36,035 nucleotides of DNA from Candidatus Gastranaerophilales bacterium. Lineage in GTDB: Bacteria > Cyanobacteriota > Vampirovibrionia > Gastranaerophilales > Gastranaerophilaceae. The DNA is taken from contig CALUSZ010000040.1 in NCBI GenBank assembly GCA_944323495.1, positions 1 through 36,035 of the forward strand, given 5' to 3'. The notes beneath the pieces are model-generated. The model searched no databases. It was not told the DNA's origin and was given only the letters and a program-made list of their open reading frames with translations. Position numbers and translations under genes: made by a program. Below, piece after piece: positions 23,284 through 31,414 of the stretch (its first letter is position 1; each line of letters starts with the position of its first letter).

Positions 23284-24513
23284 ATGGAAAGTTTTGATTA
23301 CGGAATAATAGGCGGAGGGCCTGCTGGATATACTGCAGGAATGCTTTTGGCAAGACAGGGATACTCAGTTGTTTTGTTTGAGAAAGATAAATTGGGGGGC
23401 ACTTGTCTTAACAGGGGGTGTATTCCGACTAAATCTTTTCTCCATTCTTCCCAGCTGTACGCTGATATCTGTAATTCAGAAAGTATCGGTTTGAGTTTTG
23501 AGAAACTTGAATTTGATTTTACAAAAGTTGTCGAAAAGAAAGATAAAACTGTTGAAAAAGTGAGAAAAGCACTTGAACTTGCTGTAAAAAATTCCGGGGT
23601 TAAAACTATATATAAAGAGGCTAAAATCGTGGATAAAAATCTCATTTTAGCCGGAGAAGAAACCTACAGGGCTGATAAAATAATCCTTGCTGCGGGAGCA
23701 AAACCTCGAGAATTAAAAGGGTTGGAATTTGACGGCAAATTCATTTTAAGCTCCGACGACGTTTTGAATATAAAAAAGCTTCCCAAAACCGTTCTGATAG
23801 TCGGCTCGGGCGCTATCGGAATCGAATGGGCAAGGATTTTCAGTAATTTTGGTGTAGAAGTTCATATTATTGAAACAAAAGAACATCTGTTACCAATAGC
23901 TGATATTGAAGTGTCAAAAAGAATTGAGCGAATTTTTAAACAAAAGGGAATAAAATTTTATCTTAATTCCGGTATAGATAGTATTGATAATTACACAGCA
24001 ATTTTAAAGAATGGTGATAGAATTTCTCCAGATTTTATACTTTCTGCCGCGGGACGCGTGCCGGTTCAGACAGATTCTTATTGCGAGAATATTCTCGGAG
24101 ATGCATGCGGAGAAATTCAACTTGCGCATTTTGCAATCCACCAGGCAAAAGAGCTTGCTCTCGGAATACCGTATGATAAAAACCTCACGCCTTCTGTTAT
24201 TTACGGCGAACCGGAAATTGCATGGCTCGGATGTCGAGAACAGGATTGTGACGCTACATTCACAATAAAAAAACTTCCTGTTACAGCACTTGGAAAAGCG
24301 TGGTGCGACGATGCGCCGGAAGGTTTTATAAAGGTTATTATCAAAGATAATAAAATTTACGGGGCTCACATAGTCTCAAAAGAGGCTTCTGCCTTAATAC
24401 ATACATTCCTCATTGCTATGCAAAACAATTTAAATTTAAATGATTTAAAAAAATGCTGTTTTGCTCATCCAACGTATTCAGAAGGGATTTTTGAACTTAT
24501 TATCAATTTATAA
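23284..24513 (+). CDS. Short class-I pyridine nucleotide-disulfide oxidoreductase (dihydrolipoamide dehydrogenase-like)
   Basis: A 409-residue flavoprotein. The FAD motif GGGPAG is at 10-15, the redox disulfide C41-x4-C46 (GGTCLNRGCIPTKS), the NAD fold VGSGAIGIEWARIF near 175, and the C-terminal FAHPTYSE supplies the catalytic His/Glu of the partner subunit. Typical members have 450-475 residues. Here the stretch between AAGRVPV and the ILGD motif, which usually reads through to AIGD, is about 25 residues short. No lipoyl-dependent dehydrogenase complex genes are nearby. It could serve another disulfide substrate. The active-site residues are intact. Confidence 0.86.
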   Translation: MESFDYGIIGGGPAGYTAGMLLARQGYSVVLFEKDKLGGTCLNRGCIPTKSFLHSSQLYADICNSESIGLSFEKLEFDFTKVVEKKDKTVEKVRKALELAVKNSGVKTIYKEAKIVDKNLILAGEETYRADKIILAAGAKPRELKGLEFDGKFILSSDDVLNIKKLPKTVLIVGSGAIGIEWARIFSNFGVEVHIIETKEHLLPIADIEVSKRIERIFKQKGIKFYLNSGIDSIDNYTAILKNGDRISPDFILSAAGRVPVQTDSYCENILGDACGEIQLAHFAIHQAKELALGIPYDKNLTPSVIYGEPEIAWLGCREQDCDATFTIKKLPVTALGKAWCDDAPEGFIKVIIKDNKIYGAHIVSKEASALIHTFLIAMQNNLNLNDLKKCCFAHPTYSEGIFELIINL

Positions 24514-24528
24514 ATTTTGTATGTAAAG

Positions 24529-24589
24529 TTTTGTAACAATATATAGAGTATTGCGCAATTCGCGAACAAAAATATACTTTATATATATG
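24529..24589 (+). promoter_or_regulatory. Regulon promoter copy 6 (no protein gene downstream)
   Basis: TTTTGTAACAAT (GTAAC at 24533-24537), GCGCAATT (24553-24560), 14 bp, TACTTTATATATATG from 24575. A full-strength copy, 42 bp from GTAAC to TACTTT, yet no open frame longer than a few codons follows. Confidence 0.7.
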
Positions 24590-24726
24590 TAAGTCAAATG
24601 ACAAACATTAAATAAACACGAAACACATAACACAAACCTTTCATACAACCTACACACTAACCTTCTACACATGAGGAATTAATTAAAAAAATTCCAAACC
24701 TTTCTAAATTAGAAAGGTTTTTTTTT
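24590..24726 (+). ncRNA. Putative small RNA, about 137 nt
   Basis: Defined by regulon promoter copy 6 and a perfect intrinsic terminator. The first ~85 nt are almost free of G and rich in A and C, with repeated ACAC and pyrimidine words ACCTTTC and ACCTTCT that could pair with AAGG-type ribosome binding sites. A short stem GGAATT/AATTCC precedes the terminator hairpin. Possible ORFs are only five and three codons (MTNIK, MRN). I infer a trans-acting sRNA of the same regulon. The start is estimated from the promoter. Confidence 0.6.
24696..24726 (+). terminator. Intrinsic terminator of the small RNA
   Basis: Arms AAACCTTTCT / AGAAAGGTTT (10 bp, perfect) around AAATT, followed by T to 24726. 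Confidence 0.85.
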
Positions 24727-24763
24727 GTAGTTTTAGGGCTGACATGTTAATTATTTTTACATA

Positions 24764-24792
24764 TTGAGTGTATAACATATTTGTGGTAATAT
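24764..24792 (+). promoter_or_regulatory. Housekeeping promoter of the NfnA-like gene
   Basis: TTGAGT (24764-24769), 17-bp spacer, TAATAT (24787-24792) with an extended TG. The TGGTAATAT word is identical to that before nrnA. The ATG lies 28 nt further on, after GGAG. Confidence 0.65.
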
Positions 24793-24820
24793 GTTTTTGT
24801 AAGTTTGGAGCTTTAAGTAT

Positions 24821-25657
24821 ATGGGTTATAAAATATTAACTAAAAAAGAGCTTTGTCCGAATCAGTACGAGATTACTGTAGAGGCGCCTTATGTTGTTAA
24901 AAACGCAAGGGCGGGGCAATTTATTATATTTAGGGCAGAAGAAAATGGCGAGCGTGTGCCATTAACAATAGCAGATGTGAATAAAGAAACAGGAGCGCTT
25001 ACTCTGGTATTTATGGCTGTAGGATATTCAACAAAGAAACTGGCATCTTTAAATGAGGGTGATGAGCTTGTTGATATTGTTGGGCCTTTGGGTCAGCCTA
25101 CAAATATAAAAAAGTATGGGACAGTTGTTTGTTTGGCGGGTGGCTATGGTGCTGCGCCATGCTATTTAATAGCTAAAGCTTTCAAGGAAGCCGGAAACAA
25201 AGTCTATATGATAATGGGTGCAAGAACCAAGGATTTAATTTTTTGGCAGGATAAAATGAAAGATGCCTGCAGTGAACTGTTTATTACTACAGATGATGGC
25301 AGTTTGGGAGAAAAAGGCTTTGTAACAGGTGTTCTTGAAAGAATTATGAACCGTGAAAAAGTTGATTATGCAATAGCAGTAGGCCCGATGCCTATGATGA
25401 AAGCTGTTGCTGATATGACCAGAGACAGAGGGATTTATACAGAAGCAAGTATGAATCCGATTATGGTTGATGGTACAGGCATGTGTGGAGCTTGCAGACT
25501 TACTGTCGGAGGCGAAACAAAATTTGCGTGTGTAGACGGTCCGGATTTTAACGCTCATGAAATCGATTTTGAAGAAGTTATTAACAGAACAAAAATTTAC
25601 AAAGATCAAGAAAAAAAACGCAGTGAGAATTGTAATTTACTAAAAATGGCAAAATAA
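24821..25657 (+). CDS. NfnA/SudB-like FAD, [2Fe-2S] electron-transfer subunit
   Basis: A 278-residue flavoprotein of the PyrK / ferredoxin-NADP reductase alpha-subunit family. The FAD domain has RVPLTIADVNKETGALTL. The NAD domain has CLAGGYGAAPCYLIAKAF and VGPMPMMKAVADMT. The C-terminal cluster segment GTGMCGACRLTVGG...FACVDGPDF shows three Cys, as in NfnA, whose [2Fe-2S] cluster also uses Asp, rather than four as in PyrK. NfnA normally sits beside the large NfnB/GltA subunit for electron bifurcation; here the neighbour is a 66-residue Cys protein and purA. The large subunit must be elsewhere or absent. Confidence 0.88.
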   Translation: MGYKILTKKELCPNQYEITVEAPYVVKNARAGQFIIFRAEENGERVPLTIADVNKETGALTLVFMAVGYSTKKLASLNEGDELVDIVGPLGQPTNIKKYGTVVCLAGGYGAAPCYLIAKAFKEAGNKVYMIMGARTKDLIFWQDKMKDACSELFITTDDGSLGEKGFVTGVLERIMNREKVDYAIAVGPMPMMKAVADMTRDRGIYTEASMNPIMVDGTGMCGACRLTVGGETKFACVDGPDFNAHEIDFEEVINRTKIYKDQEKKRSENCNLLKMAK

Positions 25658-25674
25658 GAAGATAGGAGATAATA

Positions 25675-25875
25675 ATGGCACCTCGTGATCAAGAAAAAGC
25701 AATACCTTTATGTCCTTTGATGAGCGTAGGCTCACAGGTTGAAATTGTATGTATGCAAGAAAATTGCGCATGGTATTTAAAAAATTACAAAATATGTTCT
25801 GTCTATATGATGGCACATAATTCTATGCTGGACGTACAGGCAAAACAGAGGGCAGCAAAACAAGCTCAACAGTAA
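25675..25875 (+). CDS. Four-cysteine mini-protein, unknown
   Basis: A 66-residue protein with four Cys at 13, 26, 31 and 41 in the frame CPLMS...VCMQENCAWY...KICSVY, then a helical Ala/Gln/Lys tail. I recall small proteins with this CPLM...CxxxxCAW...C pattern from anaerobes, likely binding zinc or an Fe-S cluster, but no function is known to me. AGGAG precedes the ATG. It follows the NfnA-like gene by 17 nt and ends in an intrinsic terminator, so the two form one operon and may work together. Confidence 0.8.
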   Translation: MAPRDQEKAIPLCPLMSVGSQVEIVCMQENCAWYLKNYKICSVYMMAHNSMLDVQAKQRAAKQAQQ

Positions 25876-25898
25876 AGCCGGATTTAACCGGCTTTTTT
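25875..25898 (+). terminator. Intrinsic terminator before purA
   Basis: AAGCCGG-ATTTAA-CCGGCTT followed by TTTT. Only 20 nt separate it from the purA start, so purA transcription depends on read-through or an unseen promoter inside the upstream genes. Confidence 0.8.
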
Positions 25899-25918
25899 AG
25901 ATTTATACGGAGAAAATG

Positions 25919-27202
25919 ATGAAAAACACAGTTGTAATTGGAGCGCAATGGGGAGATGAAGGCAAAGCTAAAATAACTGATTTGCTTGCAGAACAGGCTG
26001 ATATGATTATTAGATATCAGGGCGGATGTAATGCAGGACATACAGTTGTAACAAATGGGAAAACTTATAAATTTCACATAATACCCTCCGGAATTCTATA
26101 CGATGAGACTATTTGTTTTATAGGGGCAGGAACCGTTATACACCCTGAGTCTTTTGAAAGAGAATTAAATGAACTTAAGTCAGAAGGAGTTGACTTAAAA
26201 AACCTTAAAATTTCACCTCTTGCATCAATTACAATGCCATATCATATAGAAGTCGACGGCTATACAGAAGCTCATGCCGGTAAAGGAAAAATCGGAACTA
26301 CAAAAAAGGGAATAGGGCCGACTTATACAGACAAATATGCTCGTATAGGATTTAAAATTCAAGATTTATACTCATACGAAGCTTTAAGTAAAAAGCTTGA
26401 CATGGTATTACCTATAAAAAATAAAACATTAAAACAGGTATATGGCTTAGAGGAGTACACAAAGGACTGTATTCTTTCTTTGTGCGAAAAATATGCAGAA
26501 CTATTTAAACCTTATGTATGCTTTGACTGGCAGGATATGCTGAATAGACATAAGGACAGGACAATATTATTTGAAGGCGCACAGGGAGTAATGCTTGACG
26601 TTGATTATGGTACTTACCCTTTTGTAACCAGTTCAAGTCCAATCGGCGGAGGGGCAGCTGTTGGAAGCGGATACGGACCTTCTATGATAGATGAAGTTAT
26701 AGGGGTGTCAAAAGCATATGTAACAAGAGTAGGAGAAGGCCCTTTTGTTACAGAACTTACAGATGAGACTGGAAAGAAAATACAAGAAATAGGGCATGAA
26801 TTTGGCGTTACAACCGGCAGACCCAGAAGATGCGGATGGTTTGATTCAGTTATTATGAAATACGCTGTGCTGGTTGCAGGAATTACAAAAGTTGCTCTAA
26901 CAAAGATTGATGTTTTTGATAGTTTTGATGAAATCAAAATTTGTACTGCATATAAAGATTGCAGAAATGATAAAATTTATACCTCATATCCGACAGATGT
27001 ATTTATACATAAGTATTTAGAGCCTATATATGAAACATTGCCCGGTTGGAAAACTGAACTGAGCGGAATACGAAAATATGAGGATTTGCCGGGAAATGCA
27101 AAAAAATTCATTGAAAAAGTTCAGGATTTAATAGGCGCCCCTATTGGTATTATAAGCGTAGGGCCTGACAGAGAACAAACAATATTTGTTGATTCAATCT
27201 AA
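25919..27202 (+). CDS. purA: Adenylosuccinate synthetase
   Basis: Couples GTP hydrolysis to joining IMP and aspartate, the first step from IMP to AMP. All signatures are present: GAQWGDEGKAK with the catalytic Asp, GCNAGHTVV with the catalytic His, KGIGPTYTDK, EGAQGVMLDVDYGTYPFVTSS and the aspartate loop TTGRPRRCGWFD. About 427 residues, full length. Two ATGs are adjacent (25916, 25919); GGAG is better spaced for the second, so I chose it. The DNA around the start reads GGAGAAAATGATG. Confidence 0.97.
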   Translation: MKNTVVIGAQWGDEGKAKITDLLAEQADMIIRYQGGCNAGHTVVTNGKTYKFHIIPSGILYDETICFIGAGTVIHPESFERELNELKSEGVDLKNLKISPLASITMPYHIEVDGYTEAHAGKGKIGTTKKGIGPTYTDKYARIGFKIQDLYSYEALSKKLDMVLPIKNKTLKQVYGLEEYTKDCILSLCEKYAELFKPYVCFDWQDMLNRHKDRTILFEGAQGVMLDVDYGTYPFVTSSSPIGGGAAVGSGYGPSMIDEVIGVSKAYVTRVGEGPFVTELTDETGKKIQEIGHEFGVTTGRPRRCGWFDSVIMKYAVLVAGITKVALTKIDVFDSFDEIKICTAYKDCRNDKIYTSYPTDVFIHKYLEPIYETLPGWKTELSGIRKYEDLPGNAKKFIEKVQDLIGAPIGIISVGPDREQTIFVDSI

Positions 27203-27231
27203 AGTTATAGATTTTTCATAATTTTTGATAA

Positions 27232-27260
27232 TTCATATTTCTAATGTAAAACTTTACAAT
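27232..27260 (+). promoter_or_regulatory. Promoter of the STAS-like gene
   Basis: TTCATA (27232-27237), 17 bp, TACAAT (27255-27260). It ends exactly 6 nt before the ATG at 27267, again compatible with a leaderless mRNA. Confidence 0.45.
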
Positions 27261-27266
27261 AAAAAT

Positions 27267-27596
27267 ATGGAAATTAAATTATTTGATAAGTTCTGCATAC
27301 TTACCCCGCTTTCTCCTAAACTTGATGCAAGAGAATGCAAACGTTTATATGAAGAAGTAAAAAATTATAGCGGCTTTTCTATTGGAATAGATTTGACTTT
27401 TGTACAGGACTGTACTGTAGAATTCATAGAAGGACTTTATAAGATTACACCGCTTAGTATGTTTAACATTTCATCAGATATTTTTACACTTTTTAATATA
27501 ATGAATGTTGATAAACAGGCTTGCTTGTATATATCAGAACAAGATTTCAAAGAAAATAAACATCGTCTTATAAATCGTCGTTTTAACATTGTTTAA
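27267..27596 (+). CDS. STAS-like protein of 109 residues
   Basis: A short alpha/beta protein. The alternation FSIGIDLTFVQDCTVEFIEGLYKI and ISSDIFTLFNIMNVDKQACLYIS resembles STAS domains (anti-sigma antagonists): a strand ending in Asp, a loop with a potentially phosphorylatable Thr, a helix, then a strand and an fxxlgl-type helix. No partner kinase or sigma factor is adjacent. I start at ATG 27267 because an in-frame ATG at 27225 lies upstream of the -35/-10 pair. Assignment to STAS is by pattern only. Confidence 0.6.
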   Translation: MEIKLFDKFCILTPLSPKLDARECKRLYEEVKNYSGFSIGIDLTFVQDCTVEFIEGLYKITPLSMFNISSDIFTLFNIMNVDKQACLYISEQDFKENKHRLINRRFNIV

Positions 27597-27598
27597 GA

Positions 27599-30500
27599 TT
27601 ATTCATCTTTATTGAAAAGGTTCTTAATTTTATATCTTAAAGTTTTCTTTTCCGCTTCAACCTCCTGTACAACCTCTTCTATAGTTGTAGCTTCACTTCC
27701 TTCAACAGGCTCAGGGATTGAGTTTACATAATCTACAGCATTCTGATATTCACTCTCTGTAGCAAGCCATTTAAATGATTTAACAAGTTTTAGCGGCTTT
27801 GCAGCATCCCCTCTCACTACAAGCTGGAACTTTGTTGCAGCATTATCAATATAACTGTTTGCAAAACTCGGAATAGCAGCCATATCTTCTTCAGGAATCA
27901 TCTCGCAGAAAATCGAGAAAGCCTTTGCTGTTACGATATTAAGGCTTGCTGCGCTGTTAATCAAGTTTGCCGGATTAATTGCACCTATCGGGCCCAAAAG
28001 ATTTGAAATCAATGATGCCATTCTTGCACGAACCTTCATATCCGCATAATTTCTCAAAATATCAAAATCGCCATAAATATGCAGGCTCAAAATATCTCCC
28101 AGAGAAGTTACCGGCTCCAGATAACAGATACCGTCTAAGAAATGAATATTTCCTTTTAGTTCCGAAAAATGTGTCGTATCAATTGTCGTAAGCCCGCTTA
28201 TTATACCCCCCAAAGCTGTCTGGAAAAATTGAGACTCACGGATATTTTCAGCAATAATAAGGTTTTCAAGCTTACCAAAAGGCCCGAACTGACCGTCTTT
28301 AACATCAAAATCTACAGTACCCTTAAGACTCTTAACCTGTTGTTCAAATGTCGTACCCTGCAAAGATAAATCAGCATTAAATCTTGCAGTACCGGAAAGG
28401 GTATCTTTCATGCCGGCTCCGTCATAGAGAGCTTGAGCAACATCAATTCCGCGGCCGTTTATATTAATATTAAGGAGCATAGAGACAAGATTTACTGAAA
28501 TATTTCCGCCGGCTCTACCCTTAAATATATTTGTCCTCATATCTCTTATAAAGAAAACATTTCTTGCCATAGAGATTTTTGCAATTGTGTTTCTTATATC
28601 AATTTTTCCGGAGATAATTCTTTCAAAGTTTATTGAACCGTTCTGGATTTCAACCGGAATATTAGCTTCTGATTTAGTAGCAGGAGCTCCTCCGGAGGAT
28701 TTTGGAACGTATCTCATTGCTGCATCAGATACTTTCATAAGCTTATCAACATTGAAGTATCTTGAATTAACATCAAGTTTAGTAATATTTAAAACAGAAG
28801 CCGGAGCAAGACTGATAGACCCTTGAGTTTGAATATCAGATTCATTGAGGATTAAATCTTTTAGCTCAAAATCAGCATTTCCGCCCCTGAATCTAAGATT
28901 TGCTTCTCTTAATGTCAAGAATAGCTCTGGTATTGAAAGGTTTTTAACTGTAAATCCGCCACGCATTCTAGGAGACGCCGTTTCTCCCAATACAAAAGCG
29001 CGTCCGTCAAGCGTGAATGCAGAATTCGGGAATACATAAATTTTACCTTCCAAAGCTTTTGGCATTGTAATCTTAATCAGGTTAATCATACGCCCTGCAA
29101 CAGTTCCGTCGATTCCAAAAACTTCATTAAGATTAACAATCTCGTTTCCTTTTTCATCAACCGTTACAGTTCTTGTAAACAGCCCTGTTTTCTTAATTTT
29201 TATTCTGTTTTCTTTAAAATCAATAACTGATTGCAAAGAAGTATTTTTTCCAGTTAATGCACTAAAATCAACAGGTGTAATAAAGTTTTCTTTATCACTA
29301 AGGGCCTGTACAAAAAGCGTTTGTTTCTTTTTATTACCATCAAGCGTTAATTTAACAGGCACAGCACCCTTTGAATGAATAAACGGTTTAAACTCCCGTC
29401 CGATAAGTTTTATTAAATCCTCGGTATTCAAGCTTCCTTCTGCCGTGAAATTAATTGATTCAAGATTGCTGTAATCCTCTACCAGTCCGGAATACTTGAT
29501 TTTTGATTTGTCATTTAACAGAATATTATTTTCTTTTATAGTAACATTGCCTTCAGCCACTTCTATATTTGCAAGCGGAGCTGAAAGAACTGAATTTGTC
29601 TTAGGCAGCCTTATTTCAAACCCGCTGTTATCAATTTTTCCTCTCAAATCTTTCTTATCAACAAAGAATTCACCTGCAAGTTTCTTATTCAAAACGGCCA
29701 TACTGCTATCAGAGATATTAAGATTATCAAGTCCAAACTTAAGCCCCGCAACAGCGTCTTTAAGTTTACCCTTCAGGCCTAAATCAAGAGAAGCAGCTCC
29801 TGATTTAAAATTGTATCTGCTTCTTATATTCTCCGGCGCAAATGCATTAAACAAAATCGGAAGAGGAATTTTATCAGCCTTTATGTCAATATCTGCAACC
29901 GATTTTTCATCAATCTTACCATCAATATTCAATGGAGAATTTCCAATAAGAATACTTGAATTTCTTATATCAAGAATATTATTATCAAGCTTGATATTAA
30001 TATTTGCATTAGATAAAACTTTGCCTAAATTTCTAACGCTTACACCGCCGTCTTTTACAATAATAGAACCGTTTGATGTAAGTTTTTTCAAGTTAGTTTT
30101 TACATAACAATCAGCCTTAAGGCTTCCTTCTGCCTTAATCTGGGCAAGTTCGTTTCTTATATGTAAAGAATCAAGAAAAGCCTTTGTTAAAATCAGCATA
30201 TCATTAAACTGGATATTGCCGGTTTTAATATTCATATCAATCTTCGGGTGTCGGCCATAGTTAAGTTTTCCTAAAAGCTGAATATTTTGTTCTTTTACCG
30301 GATAAATATTTGTATCTAAATCCAGATTAGAGCCAAAAGTCTTTGCTCTAACGTAGCTTGGAGGAAGTATTAAATCAGATACCTTGAGGGTTACATCATT
30401 GATATTAAAATGACCGTATGAAGTTAAATTGCCATGATGATTCCTTATACGCAATTTCGTCTCAAGATTTGCTTTCAAATCATAATTTCTATACATCGTT

Positions 30501-31267
30501 ACCGGATTAACAAACGGAATATCAAGCCTTTGAGCAGGATCATCTTCTTCATCAAGTTTAGTTCCAAACTCAGGGAGGAATGTATTAATATCAACATCAG
30601 CCGTAATATTTTTGTTCTCATCACTGTATAATTCTGCATAAGTCTTAAGCTTTGCAGTTTTTCCGTTAAAATATCCAAGAACTAATTCATCACCCTTAAG
30701 CTCCAGATAATGTTTTGATTTTAAATCATTTACAAGAACTCTGTAATTATTAAGTTTTACAACCGGTACCTTAATTCTTATCCATGCCGGATCAAACTTA
30801 AACCCTTCAGCCTCAACAGTCTGTTTAGCTTCTTCAAGCTTCTGTTCTTTTGCCGGATTAACAAGGCGTTCTATTAATTTAACTATTTTGAAATTTTCAT
30901 CATTTATTATTTCTAAGTTTACAAACGGTTTTTCGACTTCAAGACAGGAAACTTTTACTGTTAATAAAAACAAACTTGGAATTGCGATTCTTGTCTTTAT
31001 GCTGTCTGCTGAAAAGAGTATTGAATTATCAGGGAGTTTGATAGATACATTATCAGCCTTAATTCCTGCTCCTAAAAGTGGAGTTGTAATAATTTTGGGG
31101 TTTTCAAAATCAACCTTTAATTTTACATACTCTTCCGCAAGTTTTTGAGCCTCCGGTTTGTATTTATTCAAATCTATTACATTTGGAATTACAAACAAAA
31201 AACATAAATATGCTAATGCAATAAAACTTGCAACTATTATACCCAAATATTTCAAAAAGCTTTTCAT
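27599..31267 (-). CDS. AsmA-family giant envelope protein
   Basis: About 1222 residues. ATG at 31267 has GGGGAG 7 nt upstream and starts with one membrane helix (MKSFLKYLGIIVASFIALAYLC), then the AsmA N-terminal pattern (IPNVIDLNKYKPEAQKLAEEYV, PLLGAGIKADNVSIKLPDNS). The rest is long repeating beta structure, with a typical AsmA-like C-terminal region (LKGTVDFDVKDGQFGPFGKLENL, SLGDILSLHIYGDFDI, LSGTARFNADLSLQG). In this family such proteins bridge inner and outer membranes and are linked to lipid transport, indicating a diderm cell. The last ~40 residues are charged. It diverges from the symporter gene. Confidence 0.9.
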   Translation of the reverse strand: MKSFLKYLGIIVASFIALAYLCFLFVIPNVIDLNKYKPEAQKLAEEYVKLKVDFENPKIITTPLLGAGIKADNVSIKLPDNSILFSADSIKTRIAIPSLFLLTVKVSCLEVEKPFVNLEIINDENFKIVKLIERLVNPAKEQKLEEAKQTVEAEGFKFDPAWIRIKVPVVKLNNYRVLVNDLKSKHYLELKGDELVLGYFNGKTAKLKTYAELYSDENKNITADVDINTFLPEFGTKLDEEDDPAQRLDIPFVNPVTMYRNYDLKANLETKLRIRNHHGNLTSYGHFNINDVTLKVSDLILPPSYVRAKTFGSNLDLDTNIYPVKEQNIQLLGKLNYGRHPKIDMNIKTGNIQFNDMLILTKAFLDSLHIRNELAQIKAEGSLKADCYVKTNLKKLTSNGSIIVKDGGVSVRNLGKVLSNANINIKLDNNILDIRNSSILIGNSPLNIDGKIDEKSVADIDIKADKIPLPILFNAFAPENIRSRYNFKSGAASLDLGLKGKLKDAVAGLKFGLDNLNISDSSMAVLNKKLAGEFFVDKKDLRGKIDNSGFEIRLPKTNSVLSAPLANIEVAEGNVTIKENNILLNDKSKIKYSGLVEDYSNLESINFTAEGSLNTEDLIKLIGREFKPFIHSKGAVPVKLTLDGNKKKQTLFVQALSDKENFITPVDFSALTGKNTSLQSVIDFKENRIKIKKTGLFTRTVTVDEKGNEIVNLNEVFGIDGTVAGRMINLIKITMPKALEGKIYVFPNSAFTLDGRAFVLGETASPRMRGGFTVKNLSIPELFLTLREANLRFRGGNADFELKDLILNESDIQTQGSISLAPASVLNITKLDVNSRYFNVDKLMKVSDAAMRYVPKSSGGAPATKSEANIPVEIQNGSINFERIISGKIDIRNTIAKISMARNVFFIRDMRTNIFKGRAGGNISVNLVSMLLNININGRGIDVAQALYDGAGMKDTLSGTARFNADLSLQGTTFEQQVKSLKGTVDFDVKDGQFGPFGKLENLIIAENIRESQFFQTALGGIISGLTTIDTTHFSELKGNIHFLDGICYLEPVTSLGDILSLHIYGDFDILRNYADMKVRARMASLISNLLGPIGAINPANLINSAASLNIVTAKAFSIFCEMIPEEDMAAIPSFANSYIDNAATKFQLVVRGDAAKPLKLVKSFKWLATESEYQNAVDYVNSIPEPVEGSEATTIEEVVQEVEAEKKTLRYKIKNLFNKDE

Positions 31268-31339
31268 ACAATATCTCCCCAATTATCACTTTAATTTATT
31301 TTACCATAAATGTAACATTTACCCCCAATTGTAAAGATT

Positions 31340-31370
31340 TTGTAAGAACTTGACATGTTTTTGATAGAAT
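31340..31370 (+). promoter_or_regulatory. Promoter of the AGCS symporter gene
   Basis: Extended -10 TGATAGAAT (31362-31370) with TTGTAA 19 bp upstream. A TTGACA at 31350 is too close to serve as its -35. The ATG follows 44 nt later after AAGGGA. Confidence 0.5.
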
Positions 31371-31414
31371 AAATAAAGTTGGACACATTAGTCGGAAATT
31401 AAGGGAAAGAGATT

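Noticed and set aside
24590..24695. Micro-ORFs MTNIK and MRN in the small RNA
   Set aside because: They are too short and lack well-placed SDs; the composition is unlike coding sequence.
29496..30107. Plus-strand frame of 203 codons inside the AsmA-like gene
   Set aside because: It is antisense to a clear family member, with low-complexity Ser/Leu/Phe composition typical of a shadow frame.
31350..31370. TTGACA at 31350 as the -35 of the symporter promoter
   Set aside because: Only 9 bp separate it from TAGAAT; the extended -10 explains the promoter better.
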